Shown piece after piece: positions 7,786-14,327 of a DNA stretch of 22,711 nt. The notes under the pieces are model-generated. The model made no database searches. It was given only the letters and a program-made list of their open reading frames with translations, and was not told where the DNA came from. The stretch is from a virus, in the IMG/VR virus record IMGVR_UViG_3300027972_000056, positions 1-22,711 of that record. One strand, given 5' to 3'. A program made the translations under genes and the position numbers. Position 1 is the first letter of the stretch. Each line of letters begins with the position of its first letter.

Positions 7786-7827
7786 ACAATAAAAAGCCTT
7801 ATGTACCATGTGTACAAAAAGTTCTGA

Positions 7828-7855
7828 GTTAGTCGAATTGAAAAATTTGACTAAC
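7828..7855 (+). promoter_or_regulatory. 12-bp hairpin with GAAA tetraloop just upstream of the tRNA
   Basis: GTTAGTCGAATT (7828-7839) pairs with AATTTGACTAAC (7844-7855) with one G-U pair, closed by the stable GAAA tetraloop. It ends five bases before the first base of the tRNA. No U-tract follows. It could insulate the tRNA from upstream transcripts, guide 5' processing, or act as a terminator. A smaller TGTAC...GTACA inverted repeat lies at 7802-7816. Confidence 0.6.
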
Positions 7856-7860
7856 AATGT

Positions 7861-7933
7861 GCCCTCGTAGCTCAACGGTAGAGCGCCCGCTTTGTAAGCG
7901 GGATGTTATGAGTTCGAATCTCATCGCGGGGCT
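7861..7933 (+). tRNA. tRNA-Thr (anticodon UGU) with a bulged acceptor stem
   Basis: All arms are visible: D stem GCTC/GAGC, anticodon stem CCCGC/GCGGG around loop TTTGTAA (anticodon TGT, Thr), variable loop ATGTT, and T stem ATGAG/CTCAT around TTCGAAT. The 5' acceptor strand is GCCCTCG (7861-7867). The 3' strand is CGCGGGGC (7925-7932), eight bases instead of seven. Skipping C7927 gives seven pairs (one G-U); forcing a seven-base strand gives two mismatches. The last base, T7933, would be the discriminator. CCA is not encoded. The gene would read ACA codons, common in an AT-rich phage. The bulge may reduce function or be a sequencing error. Confidence 0.88.
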
Positions 7934-7938
7934 TATAA

Positions 7939-7974
7939 AAAGTTTACAATATAAATGACGAAAGTTTACAATAT
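7939..7974 (+). repeat. Exact 14-bp direct repeat upstream of the terminase genes
   Basis: AAAGTTTACAATAT occurs at 7939-7952 and again at 7961-7974, 22 bases start to start, about two turns of B-DNA. The pair sits between the tRNA and the probable small-terminase gene (ATG 8019). No good sigma-70-type promoter is properly spaced within it, so the copies look more like binding sites for a dimeric regulator or a terminase recognition site than promoter elements. This is inference from spacing and location. Confidence 0.6.
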
Positions 7975-8018
7975 GAGATGTCTTATAGGGGCAAGATAAT
8001 ACATCAAGGAAGGAAGAC

Positions 8019-8987
8019 ATGCCAAGAAAATCTAGAAAATTAAAAGTTGATGTCCAATATATTTATTGCAGAAAATGTCAAGAAACCAAAGCAGAAAGCT
8101 ATTTTTATTCTGCCATGGATTCACTACTGGACACCAACGGAAAAATGAGTATATGCAAAGAATGTTGCTCAAATATATATAACGGAATTTTGAACACCGA
8201 GATGGATTTTAGAAAAGCCGTATATCAAACATGCAAGATATTGAATATAGCTTATATCGATGATGCCATAGATTCAGCCAAGGTTCATCTTGAAACAACA
8301 GGTGAATCGGGAATCATAGATTTTCAAAGTGGTTTCGGGGTATATAAAGCAAAGCTTGGAAATTATTTTAGGGTCGTAAAAGACACGCCACAAACATTTG
8401 AAGTGCATGTTGGAACCGTGTTCAATGATGTTGATTCAAAAATAATTAAAGAAAGCGAAGGCGAAGAATATTCGGAATATCTCCAAACAACTTGGGGAAA
8501 AGGTTTGACTATAGACGACTATAATTTTCTTGAATCTCAATTGAATGAATGGAAGAGCAAACACAAATGCGACACAACTTCCGAATTGGTTTTGATGCAG
8601 GAAATTTGTCAATTTCAACTCTCTCTAAGAAAAGCAAGAGAACAGGGCTTGGATACAAAAACCTTGGTGAAGGGATTGCAGGACATTATCAAGACAGCCA
8701 ACCTATCTCCGGCTCAAGCCAATATGCTCGGAGCCAACAAGGGTAGCGAAGCTTTTGGTAACTGGATAAAAGATATAGAACAATTAGAACCCGCTGAATG
8801 GTGGGATAAAAACAGGGAACTATTTGTCGATATTGATAATATCGCGCAATATTTCGAAGACTTCATTGTAAGACCAATTAGAAATTTTCTTACTCGCTCA
8901 AAAGATTTTATTATCACATCAGGTTCAAATGATAGCGTCATGAATATTGAACTACGCGATATGGAAGATGATAACGATGGTGAGTAA
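8019..8987 (+). CDS. Probable terminase small subunit with N-terminal zinc ribbon
   Basis: ATG 8019 follows AAGGAAGGAAG. Near the N-terminus, C17-x-x-C20 and C46-x-x-C49 (YIYCRKCQETKAES and GKMSICKECC) form a zinc-ribbon-like pair. The rest is mostly helical. It includes LTIDDYNFLESQLNEWKSKHKCDT and ELVLMQEICQFQLSLRKAREQG, then KGLQDIIKTANLSPAQAN and a C-terminal FVRPIRNFLTRSKDFI. The gene lies two bases before the large terminase gene, whose weak ribosome site implies coupling. Position, DNA-binding-type zinc ribbon and helical core fit a packaging-site recognition subunit, and I recall similar proteins upstream of TerL in Firmicutes phages. The role is inferred from context; at 322 residues it is longer than typical small terminases. 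Confidence 0.68.
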   Translation: MPRKSRKLKVDVQYIYCRKCQETKAESYFYSAMDSLLDTNGKMSICKECCSNIYNGILNTEMDFRKAVYQTCKILNIAYIDDAIDSAKVHLETTGESGIIDFQSGFGVYKAKLGNYFRVVKDTPQTFEVHVGTVFNDVDSKIIKESEGEEYSEYLQTTWGKGLTIDDYNFLESQLNEWKSKHKCDTTSELVLMQEICQFQLSLRKAREQGLDTKTLVKGLQDIIKTANLSPAQANMLGANKGSEAFGNWIKDIEQLEPAEWWDKNRELFVDIDNIAQYFEDFIVRPIRNFLTRSKDFIITSGSNDSVMNIELRDMEDDNDGE

Positions 8988-8989
8988 TA

Positions 8990-9511
8990 ATGAAAAAAAC
9001 AACGACGAATAAACCAGAACAAGGAAGACGTTCTAGTAGTCAAAATGCGTTTCTTCAGCCTAAAAACATGGTAAAAGAAAAAACACTTTCGGGCGAAAGA
9101 CGCAATAGAATGATTTCTTGGATTACTTTTTACAGGTTGAATGTACACAGATTTATTCAACATTATTTTGGAATAAAACTTTTTCCATATCAAATATTGT
9201 GGATATGGGCAATGGGAGTAAAGGATTCGTTTTTTACTGTCGCATCCAGAAGTGTTGCAAAATCTTGGCTGATTGGAGTTTATGCTGTTGCGAGATGTGT
9301 TCTATATCCCAACAGTAGTGTTATCATTGTATCTTCAACCATGGCACAGGCGGCTGTCATTATCAATGAAAAAATTAAGGGCTTATACAATGATTATCCA
9401 AATGTTCAGCGTGAAATATCAAATATAACAAGTGGTTTGAATAAACACGAAGTATTATTTCACAATGGTAGTACAATAAAAGTAGCGGCAAGCAGAGATA
9501 GCGCGAGAGGT
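8990..9511 (+). CDS. terL: Terminase large subunit, exon 1 (ATPase N-terminal part)
   Basis: Codons 1-174 of the DNA-packaging motor. The Walker A-like loop is ASRSVAKSW (residues 85-93), followed by the strand SSVIIVSSTM and a conserved NGSTIKVAASRDSARG before the break. The ORF continues to TAG 9560-9562 with non-terminase residues (KLQISKNKNFTLLNPI); I read that extension as intron. Joining 9511 to 10653 restores SARG-KRATFIIVEESR in frame, with the split exactly between codons 174 and 175. The full spliced protein would be 601 residues, a normal length for TerL. Start ATG 8990 lies two bases after the upstream stop, with only a weak GGTGAG before it. Confidence 0.93.
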
Positions 9512-9576
9512 AAATTGCAGATTAGCAAAAATAAAAATTTTACATTATTAAATCCAATTTAGGAGGAAACTGTAAA

Positions 9577-10419
9577 ATGAATAAAGCTGGAGAATGGTCT
9601 CAAGAAGATATAAATTATGCAATAAACAATAGAAATAAAATGTCTTATATAGAAATTGGAAAACTTCTAGGACGAACAAGAAATGCGGTAATGATAAAAT
9701 TAAATAAAATGGGATATAAGTTAGAACCAATAAATACGTTTGAATCTAGTTTCTTTAGAAATATAGACACAGAGGCAAAAGCATATTGGCTTGGATTTAT
9801 TTATGCTGACGGATATGTTTCATATACTAATCATAAAAAACAAACTTCTTACACCGTCGGAATTGAATTGAACAGCGTAGATTATCCCCACTTAGAATTA
9901 TTTAATTATTGTATTTCTGGAAATTTAAAGATAAAAAATAGGATGAAAAAGTTTTCCAAGCTATCCACCCAAGAGAGCGAAATGTCTTCCATCAGAGTTT
10001 ATTCTAAAGAAATGGTGGAAGATTTAATATCACATGGGATTGTTTATAAAAAATCCAACGTGATAGAATTTCCAAAAATCAGAAAAGATTTAATTTCACA
10101 TTTTATTCGCGGATTTTTTGATGGGGATGGTTCTATTTCTATAGAAAAAGAAAAACAACAACTTAGATGTAATTTTACATGTGGTTCAAAGGTTTTTCTC
10201 GACAGATTAAAATCAATATTTGACAAGTTAGGAATGAGTATATATATAAGCAAAGAAAAAAATCACTTTAGGCTTGGTATTAACGGAAAAAAGTCTAATA
10301 GAATATTTCTTGAATATATATATAATGATTCCACAATTTTTTTAGAAAGAAAACATAATTTTTATTTTGCTAATGCCTACTTATTAGACTACATCTATGA
10401 TGGATGGAACAACAAGTAG
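9577..10419 (+). CDS. LAGLIDADG homing endonuclease inside the terL intron (280 aa)
   Basis: Predicted site-specific DNA endonuclease that cuts intron-lacking terL alleles and so spreads the intron. Two LAGLIDADG-type motifs are present: YWLGFIYADGY (residues 70-80, acidic D78) and HFIRGFFDGDGS (residues 175-186, D184). It is therefore a monomer with both active-site helices. The N-terminal 50 residues (WSQEDINYAINNRNKMSYIEIGKLLGRT) look like a helix-turn-helix or SANT-like domain, an addition to the usual core that may aid DNA binding. The start is ATG 9577 with AGGAGGA nine bases upstream. The gene is very AT-rich compared with the terminase exons, as is common for homing genes. Stop TAG 10417-10419 is followed one base later by the intron's P1 guide. 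Confidence 0.93.
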   Translation: MNKAGEWSQEDINYAINNRNKMSYIEIGKLLGRTRNAVMIKLNKMGYKLEPINTFESSFFRNIDTEAKAYWLGFIYADGYVSYTNHKKQTSYTVGIELNSVDYPHLELFNYCISGNLKIKNRMKKFSKLSTQESEMSSIRVYSKEMVEDLISHGIVYKKSNVIEFPKIRKDLISHFIRGFFDGDGSISIEKEKQQLRCNFTCGSKVFLDRLKSIFDKLGMSIYISKEKNHFRLGINGKKSNRIFLEYIYNDSTIFLERKHNFYFANAYLLDYIYDGWNNK

Positions 10420-10420
10420 T

Positions 10421-10652
10421 GCCTCATTATGTGGTAACACATATATATAAATTGCGGAAAAAATCTGGAAGGCTGAGACGCCAATCAGAGTGGAAGGCTA
10501 ATATAAATTAGTCACACGCAGAGCATAGGTCTTGAAATAATAGACCCAAGAGTCCGCAACGCCTCTAAGAAGAGGATGAAAAGATATGCCGAACTGATAA
10601 GAAACAAATTATCAGAATGCAAAGATAAAAAACTTTGCAGATAACAAAATTG
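10421..10652 (+). ncRNA. Group I intron ribozyme core (subgroup IA-like)
   Basis: The core helices can be traced by hand. P2: 10428-10433 with 10438-10443, GTAA tetraloop. P3: TTGCGG 10452-10457 with CCGCAA 10554-10559. P4: TCTG 10464-10467 with CAGA 10486-10489. P5: GGC 10471-10473 with GCC 10480-10482. P6: GTG 10490-10492 with CAC 10515-10517. P6a: 10496-10502 with 10507-10513. P7: GCATA 10523-10527 with TATGC 10585-10589. P7.1: GGTCT 10528-10532 with AGACC 10542-10546. P8: CCTCT 10562-10566 with AGAGG 10571-10575. P9: 10594-10600 with 10609-10615. P9.1: 10618-10624 with 10633-10639. A P7.1 helix between P7 and P3 suggests a class IA intron. Pairings are hand-drawn; P4-P6 are the least certain. 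Confidence 0.88.
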
Positions 10653-11936
10653 AAACGCGCAACGTTTATCATCGTAGAAGAAAGCAGATTGGTTGACAAA
10701 GCTATTCTTGATGATGTAATTCGTCCGTTCAGCTATGTTAGACCAGTCCCCTACAATAAAGACCCTAAATATCAACATATTCCACTTGAAGAAGCAAAAG
10801 AGATGCACATCACGTCTGCACACTATACTAGCGGATGGTGGTATAAAGAAACCTTGATTGCAATCAAGAATATGTTATTAGGAAAAAACGTGGGATTTCT
10901 AGCTACCGATTATCTTACTGCTGTTTTTCATAGAATCAAGACACCAGCACAAATAGAGAAAGACCAAGAAGTTATGAACGAGTTAAGTTTTCAGTTGGAA
11001 TACTTGAACATACCCATTGGTGAATCTGGTGATTCATATTTTAAATTAAAAATGCTACAAAAAAACAGGGTGCTGAAAAAAGCTTTTTACCCATGTAAAA
11101 AAGAAGACTATGTAAACAAGAAAAACATATCAACGTTGCCAAAAACAGAAAATGAAATGAGAATTTTATCAATTGATATGGCTACTCGCGCCGGAAAGTC
11201 AAACGACTTAACGATTATATCCTGTGTGAGATTGATACCGACGCATAAAGGATATGAGAGAGAAGTTGTATACATGGAGAGTTTTAGTGGCAAAAATACT
11301 TTGCTACAAGCACTTCGTATAAAGCAACTCTGGTTTGAATTTGAAGCAGACAATCTCGTATTGGACATATTAAATGCTGGCATAAGTTTATATGATACGT
11401 TGGGTGCTATAACAAAGGATGACGAAAAAGGAATTGAATATCCTGCGATGACCGTCATGCCCCACAAATCATTGGATGATAAATTGTACTTAGAATTACG
11501 TGAAAGAACGACTGGCGTAAATGCTCTGGAAATTATATATCCAATCGTGGGCACATCGGCTCTTAACAGCAGGGTGGCTGTAGAGTTTAGAGATAAACTT
11601 CAAAAGAAAATGATTTCATTCTTGGTGGATGAAAATATAGCCGATGAATTCCTATCAAAAAACATGAAGGGATATCTGAGTGCAGAAGACAGCATCACAA
11701 AAGCAGATGCTTTAGCTCCATATGTTCAAACAAGTCTGCTGGTTTCAGAGTGTATCAATTTGTCTATGACGTTGGTATCTGGAAACATCAAGCTAACAGA
11801 ACCCGATGGAGCTAGAAAAGACAGATATTCAAGTGCAAGTTATGCAAATTATTTTGCGTCTTTGTTAGACAATGATTTGCTCAAGGAAAGTGAAGACTCC
11901 TTGAGTGACTTCTTGGATGTCACCATGTTCATGTAA
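10653..11936 (+). CDS. terL: Terminase large subunit, exon 2 (Walker B and nuclease)
   Basis: Codons 175-601 after splicing. It opens with KRATFIIVEESR: a Walker B strand (about residues 179-184) ending in EE where many terminases have DE. The nuclease domain starts near residue 345. Candidate metal-binding acids are D349 in RILSIDMATRAG, D412 in NLVLDILNAG and D526 in ITKADALAPY, in the order expected of an RNase H-like terminase nuclease. The frame can be extended upstream to an ATG at 10635, but those six residues (MQITKL) are intron and lack a ribosome site. Stop is at 11936; the portal follows after 18 bases with AAAGGAGG between. The enzyme cuts concatemeric DNA and pumps it through the portal. 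Confidence 0.93.
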   Translation, partial: KRATFIIVEESRLVDKAILDDVIRPFSYVRPVPYNKDPKYQHIPLEEAKEMHITSAHYTSGWWYKETLIAIKNMLLGKNVGFLATDYLTAVFHRIKTPAQIEKDQEVMNELSFQLEYLNIPIGESGDSYFKLKMLQKNRVLKKAFYPCKKEDYVNKKNISTLPKTENEMRILSIDMATRAGKSNDLTIISCVRLIPTHKGYEREVVYMESFSGKNTLLQALRIKQLWFEFEADNLVLDILNAGISLYDTLGAITKDDEKGIEYPAMTVMPHKSLDDKLYLELRERTTGVNALEIIYPIVGTSALNSRVAVEFRDKLQKKMISFLVDENIADEFLSKNMKGYLSAEDSITKADALAPYVQTSLLVSECINLSMTLVSGNIKLTEPDGARKDRYSSASYANYFASLLDNDLLKESEDSLSDFLDVTMFM

Positions 11937-11954
11937 AGGAGGTATAAATATATT

Positions 11955-13598
11955 ATGGCAAGACCAAAAAAAATTACGGCTTCTGTGAAAACAAAAGCTA
12001 AAACAAAAACGTCCAGTGATATACCATTGGTATCTCAAGCCGAAGTGTTTGATATGTTGAAGTTCGCATCAGATTATTACAACACTTATGTTGGAAACCC
12101 TCTTCTAATCAACAGCAGGATGAAGGACGTAACTCTAAGTCCTATTATAGCTACAGCGGAGGGGATAGATAAAGCGCTGGAGAATCCAAAGGATAGTGAA
12201 ACACAGTTGGTTGGATACGGCGAATTCATGGAATTAACATCCATGCTATATAAAAGAATTTTACTATACTTATCTGGAATGCTATCCTTTGATTTGACTT
12301 ATAGTTGTGCAAACGCAACCAAAGAAGCGGATTACAATTCAAAGCCATATAAAGATGATTTGTCTAAAGTTACAGATTTCTTGGATTCATTTGACATAAA
12401 AAAAGAATTCAAGATAGCCATTAGACAAGTCCTCAGAAATGAAGTTTTTTATGGCGTTCTTAGAGATGATGGAGATAGATATAGCATTCAAGAACTCCCG
12501 AAGGATTATTGTATCATTACTGGCAGATGGGACTATGGTTTGCTTTTTGATTTTGATATGAACTGGTTTGTTCAGGGTGGTGTGGATATTAACATGTATC
12601 CCCCAGTTTTCAAAAAAATGTATGAGAAAGCTTTCAATAAGACAATCGCTGAAAAATATAAACCAGCAATTGCTGTAGCTGAAAGAGATGGCTCTTGGAC
12701 AAAGTGGGTTCAAACATCACCAAAAGATAATTTCTGGGCTTTTAAATTTAATCCGGAAATTGCTACGAAGATTCCCTTCTTGGCTCCAATGTTTCCCGAT
12801 ATTGTCATTCAGCCGTTGATTAGAAAACTACAGACAAACTCATATATCGCAAGCGCCAGCAAACTACTTGTGGGTAAAGTACCCATGCTTGATAAATCCG
12901 TGAAAGGTGCTAGTGTAAAAGATTCTGTTGCAATCACTCCTGATATGCTAGGAAAATTTTTGGCATTACTAAAATCCGGATTGAGCGAAGCAGTAAAAGT
13001 AGGTGCGGCTCCCTTGGAAGATATGCAGGGCGTATCCTTCCCTCTCGACACTCCCTTTTATCAAGACTATCTAAAAACCACAACTTCGTCCAGTGGCGTT
13101 AATTCAAGATTGATTTATACACTGGATAAAAACAACGCCGTAGAATCACAGCTATCAATCAATGTAGATGAATTTCTGATGATGTATGTTTATCCACAAT
13201 TTCAAGATTTTCTTGAATATCATATAAATAAACTAACAAAGAAATTCAAATTCAAGTTCTATCTGGAAGGAACAGAGTTCTTTACAAATAGAAAAGAAAG
13301 ATTGGATACTCAAATAACTCTTGCTGACCGTGGAATGGTTCTTCCCCAAAAAATTGCGGCGGCTATTGGTATGCTACCCCACGTGTTTGAAAGACAACTC
13401 ATGGAAGGTAGAGCTTCCGGATTTGTAAAAAATCTAACACCGCTGATGAACGCCATGATGGTAACTGGTGGAAAAGAACAGAGTCCAACTGGTAAAAAAG
13501 GCAGACCAAAATCTGAAGACAATAATTTGAGCGATAGCGCGGCTCAAACAAGAGACGATGGGGGAAATGAGGAAAAAAAATTAACGGGAGAAGACTAA
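11955..13598 (+). CDS. Portal protein (547 aa)
   Basis: The dodecameric ring through which DNA enters and leaves the head. ATG 11955 follows AAAGGAGGTATAAATATATT. Residues 1-25 are Lys/Thr-rich and probably flexible. A helical stem and wing follow (FDMLKFASDYYNTYVGNPLL; IKKEFKIAIRQVLRNEVFYGVLRDDGDRYSIQELP), then a long crown-like segment (IRKLQTNSYIASASKLLVGK, VDEFLMMYVYPQFQDFLEYHINK) ending in a disordered, charged tail (GKKGRPKSEDNN onward). The order terminase, portal, protease, capsid makes the assignment safe even though portal sequences diverge widely. Length is in the normal range. The last codons contain GGGAG, which probably acts as the ribosome site for the GIY-YIG gene that follows after three bases. 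Confidence 0.88.
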   Translation: MARPKKITASVKTKAKTKTSSDIPLVSQAEVFDMLKFASDYYNTYVGNPLLINSRMKDVTLSPIIATAEGIDKALENPKDSETQLVGYGEFMELTSMLYKRILLYLSGMLSFDLTYSCANATKEADYNSKPYKDDLSKVTDFLDSFDIKKEFKIAIRQVLRNEVFYGVLRDDGDRYSIQELPKDYCIITGRWDYGLLFDFDMNWFVQGGVDINMYPPVFKKMYEKAFNKTIAEKYKPAIAVAERDGSWTKWVQTSPKDNFWAFKFNPEIATKIPFLAPMFPDIVIQPLIRKLQTNSYIASASKLLVGKVPMLDKSVKGASVKDSVAITPDMLGKFLALLKSGLSEAVKVGAAPLEDMQGVSFPLDTPFYQDYLKTTTSSSGVNSRLIYTLDKNNAVESQLSINVDEFLMMYVYPQFQDFLEYHINKLTKKFKFKFYLEGTEFFTNRKERLDTQITLADRGMVLPQKIAAAIGMLPHVFERQLMEGRASGFVKNLTPLMNAMMVTGGKEQSPTGKKGRPKSEDNNLSDSAAQTRDDGGNEEKKLTGED

Positions 13599-13601
13599 TT
13601 C

Positions 13602-14294
13602 ATGTCGGGTGTGTATGTAATAATCAACAGAACAAATGGAAAAATGTATGTTGGTCAAACCCAAAGAAAATTTTCTCACAGATGGAATCAACACAAAGCT
13701 TCCCTCAATTTGGGAAAACACCACAACAAGCATTTACAGAATGCTTGGAATAAATATGGAGAACCATCTTTTGAATTTGTGGCTGTTGAAACTTGTCCTA
13801 GAAATAAACTACAAGAAATGGAACAATTTTATATAGATAAGTACGGAACGAAGAATCCCGTATTTGGATATAATAAAGTAGATTCAAAAGAAGTAAAAAA
13901 ATCCTCCATCAAAAAATTATCAATAAGAAACACGGGAAGTGGAAATCCAATGTTCGGAAGAAAACATTCTGAGAAAACAAAAAAGAAAATTGGTGAAAAA
14001 AGCAGTATAAAAAAACACAAAAAAGAAACAAAAAAAAGAATTTCAGAAGCCTTGAAGAAACGCTCTTTTAATACTGGCGGAATGGTCGTAAAAGGGTCTC
14101 TCTCAAATTTTGTGGGGGTTAGCTGGAATTCAAGAGAAAATAAATGGAAGGTTGGTTTTCATATGAATCATAAAGACTATCATATCGGATATTCAAAAGA
14201 TGAAAGAACTGCGGCAATCTTATATAATGAATATATAATAAAAAATAAAATCAATCGACCTTTGAACAATATAGAGAAGGGTGGAGATGAATAA
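13602..14294 (+). CDS. Free-standing GIY-YIG homing endonuclease with NUMOD3 and AP2-like domains
   Basis: A 230-residue nuclease. The catalytic domain (residues 1-92) has GVYVI (3-7), MYVGQT (15-20), HRWNQH (R27) and LQEMEQFYI (E74), the GIY-YIG set. Two NUMOD3-like DNA-contact motifs follow: GNPMFGRKHSEKTKKKIGEK (114-133) and HKKETKKRISEALKK (139-153). The C-terminus (about 168-212) begins FVGVSWNSRENKWKV and ends ERTAAILYNEY, the signature of a small AP2-type DNA-binding domain. It is not within an intron: portal ends intact three bases before it. Its stop TAA (14292-14294) shares a base with an ATG. Such genes cleave related phages lacking them, favouring inheritance of the surrounding segment. 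The gene is very AT- and Lys-rich, a sign of recent transfer. Confidence 0.93.
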   Translation: MSGVYVIINRTNGKMYVGQTQRKFSHRWNQHKASLNLGKHHNKHLQNAWNKYGEPSFEFVAVETCPRNKLQEMEQFYIDKYGTKNPVFGYNKVDSKEVKKSSIKKLSIRNTGSGNPMFGRKHSEKTKKKIGEKSSIKKHKKETKKRISEALKKRSFNTGGMVVKGSLSNFVGVSWNSRENKWKVGFHMNHKDYHIGYSKDERTAAILYNEYIIKNKINRPLNNIEKGGDE

Positions 14295-14327
14295 TGGTTG
14301 AACTAATGAAGAAAGGAGGTTTTTATT

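Larger units (their letters stand above)
9512..10652 (+). mobile_element. Group I intron in terL carrying a LAGLIDADG homing endonuclease
   Basis: A 1141-nt self-splicing intron. Exon 1 ends in U (T9511) and the intron ends in G (G10652), as group I rules require. The exon end GAGGT (9507-9511) pairs with GCCTC (10421-10425) to give P1 with the expected U-G pair at the splice site. That guide lies directly after the endonuclease gene, so the whole gene sits in the P1 loop. Splicing restores the terminase frame just before the Walker B strand. In unspliced RNA the exon 1 frame stops at TAG 9560-9562, inside the region of the endonuclease ribosome site (AGGAGGA, 9561-9567), which could couple their translation. 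Insertion in a highly conserved motif is typical of homing introns. Confidence 0.93.

Noticed and set aside
7861-7974. Phage integration site (att) at the tRNA
   Set aside because: No integrase gene is visible in the window and the only nearby repeat is too short and lies outside the tRNA; nothing supports it.
7965-8000. Sigma-70-like promoter from TTTACA to GATAAT
   Set aside because: The spacing is 24 bases; no -10 element lies at 16-18 bases from either TTTACA.
7829-8020. - strand frame of 63 codons across the tRNA
   Set aside because: It is translation of the antisense of a tRNA (RFELITSRLQSGRSTVELR-type), a familiar false gene.
10635-10652. A separate downstream terminase gene starting at ATG 10635, with the upstream part a truncated pseudogene
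   Set aside because: There is no ribosome site at 10635, and joining 9511 to 10653 by group I rules restores a complete TerL with a traced ribozyme core between.
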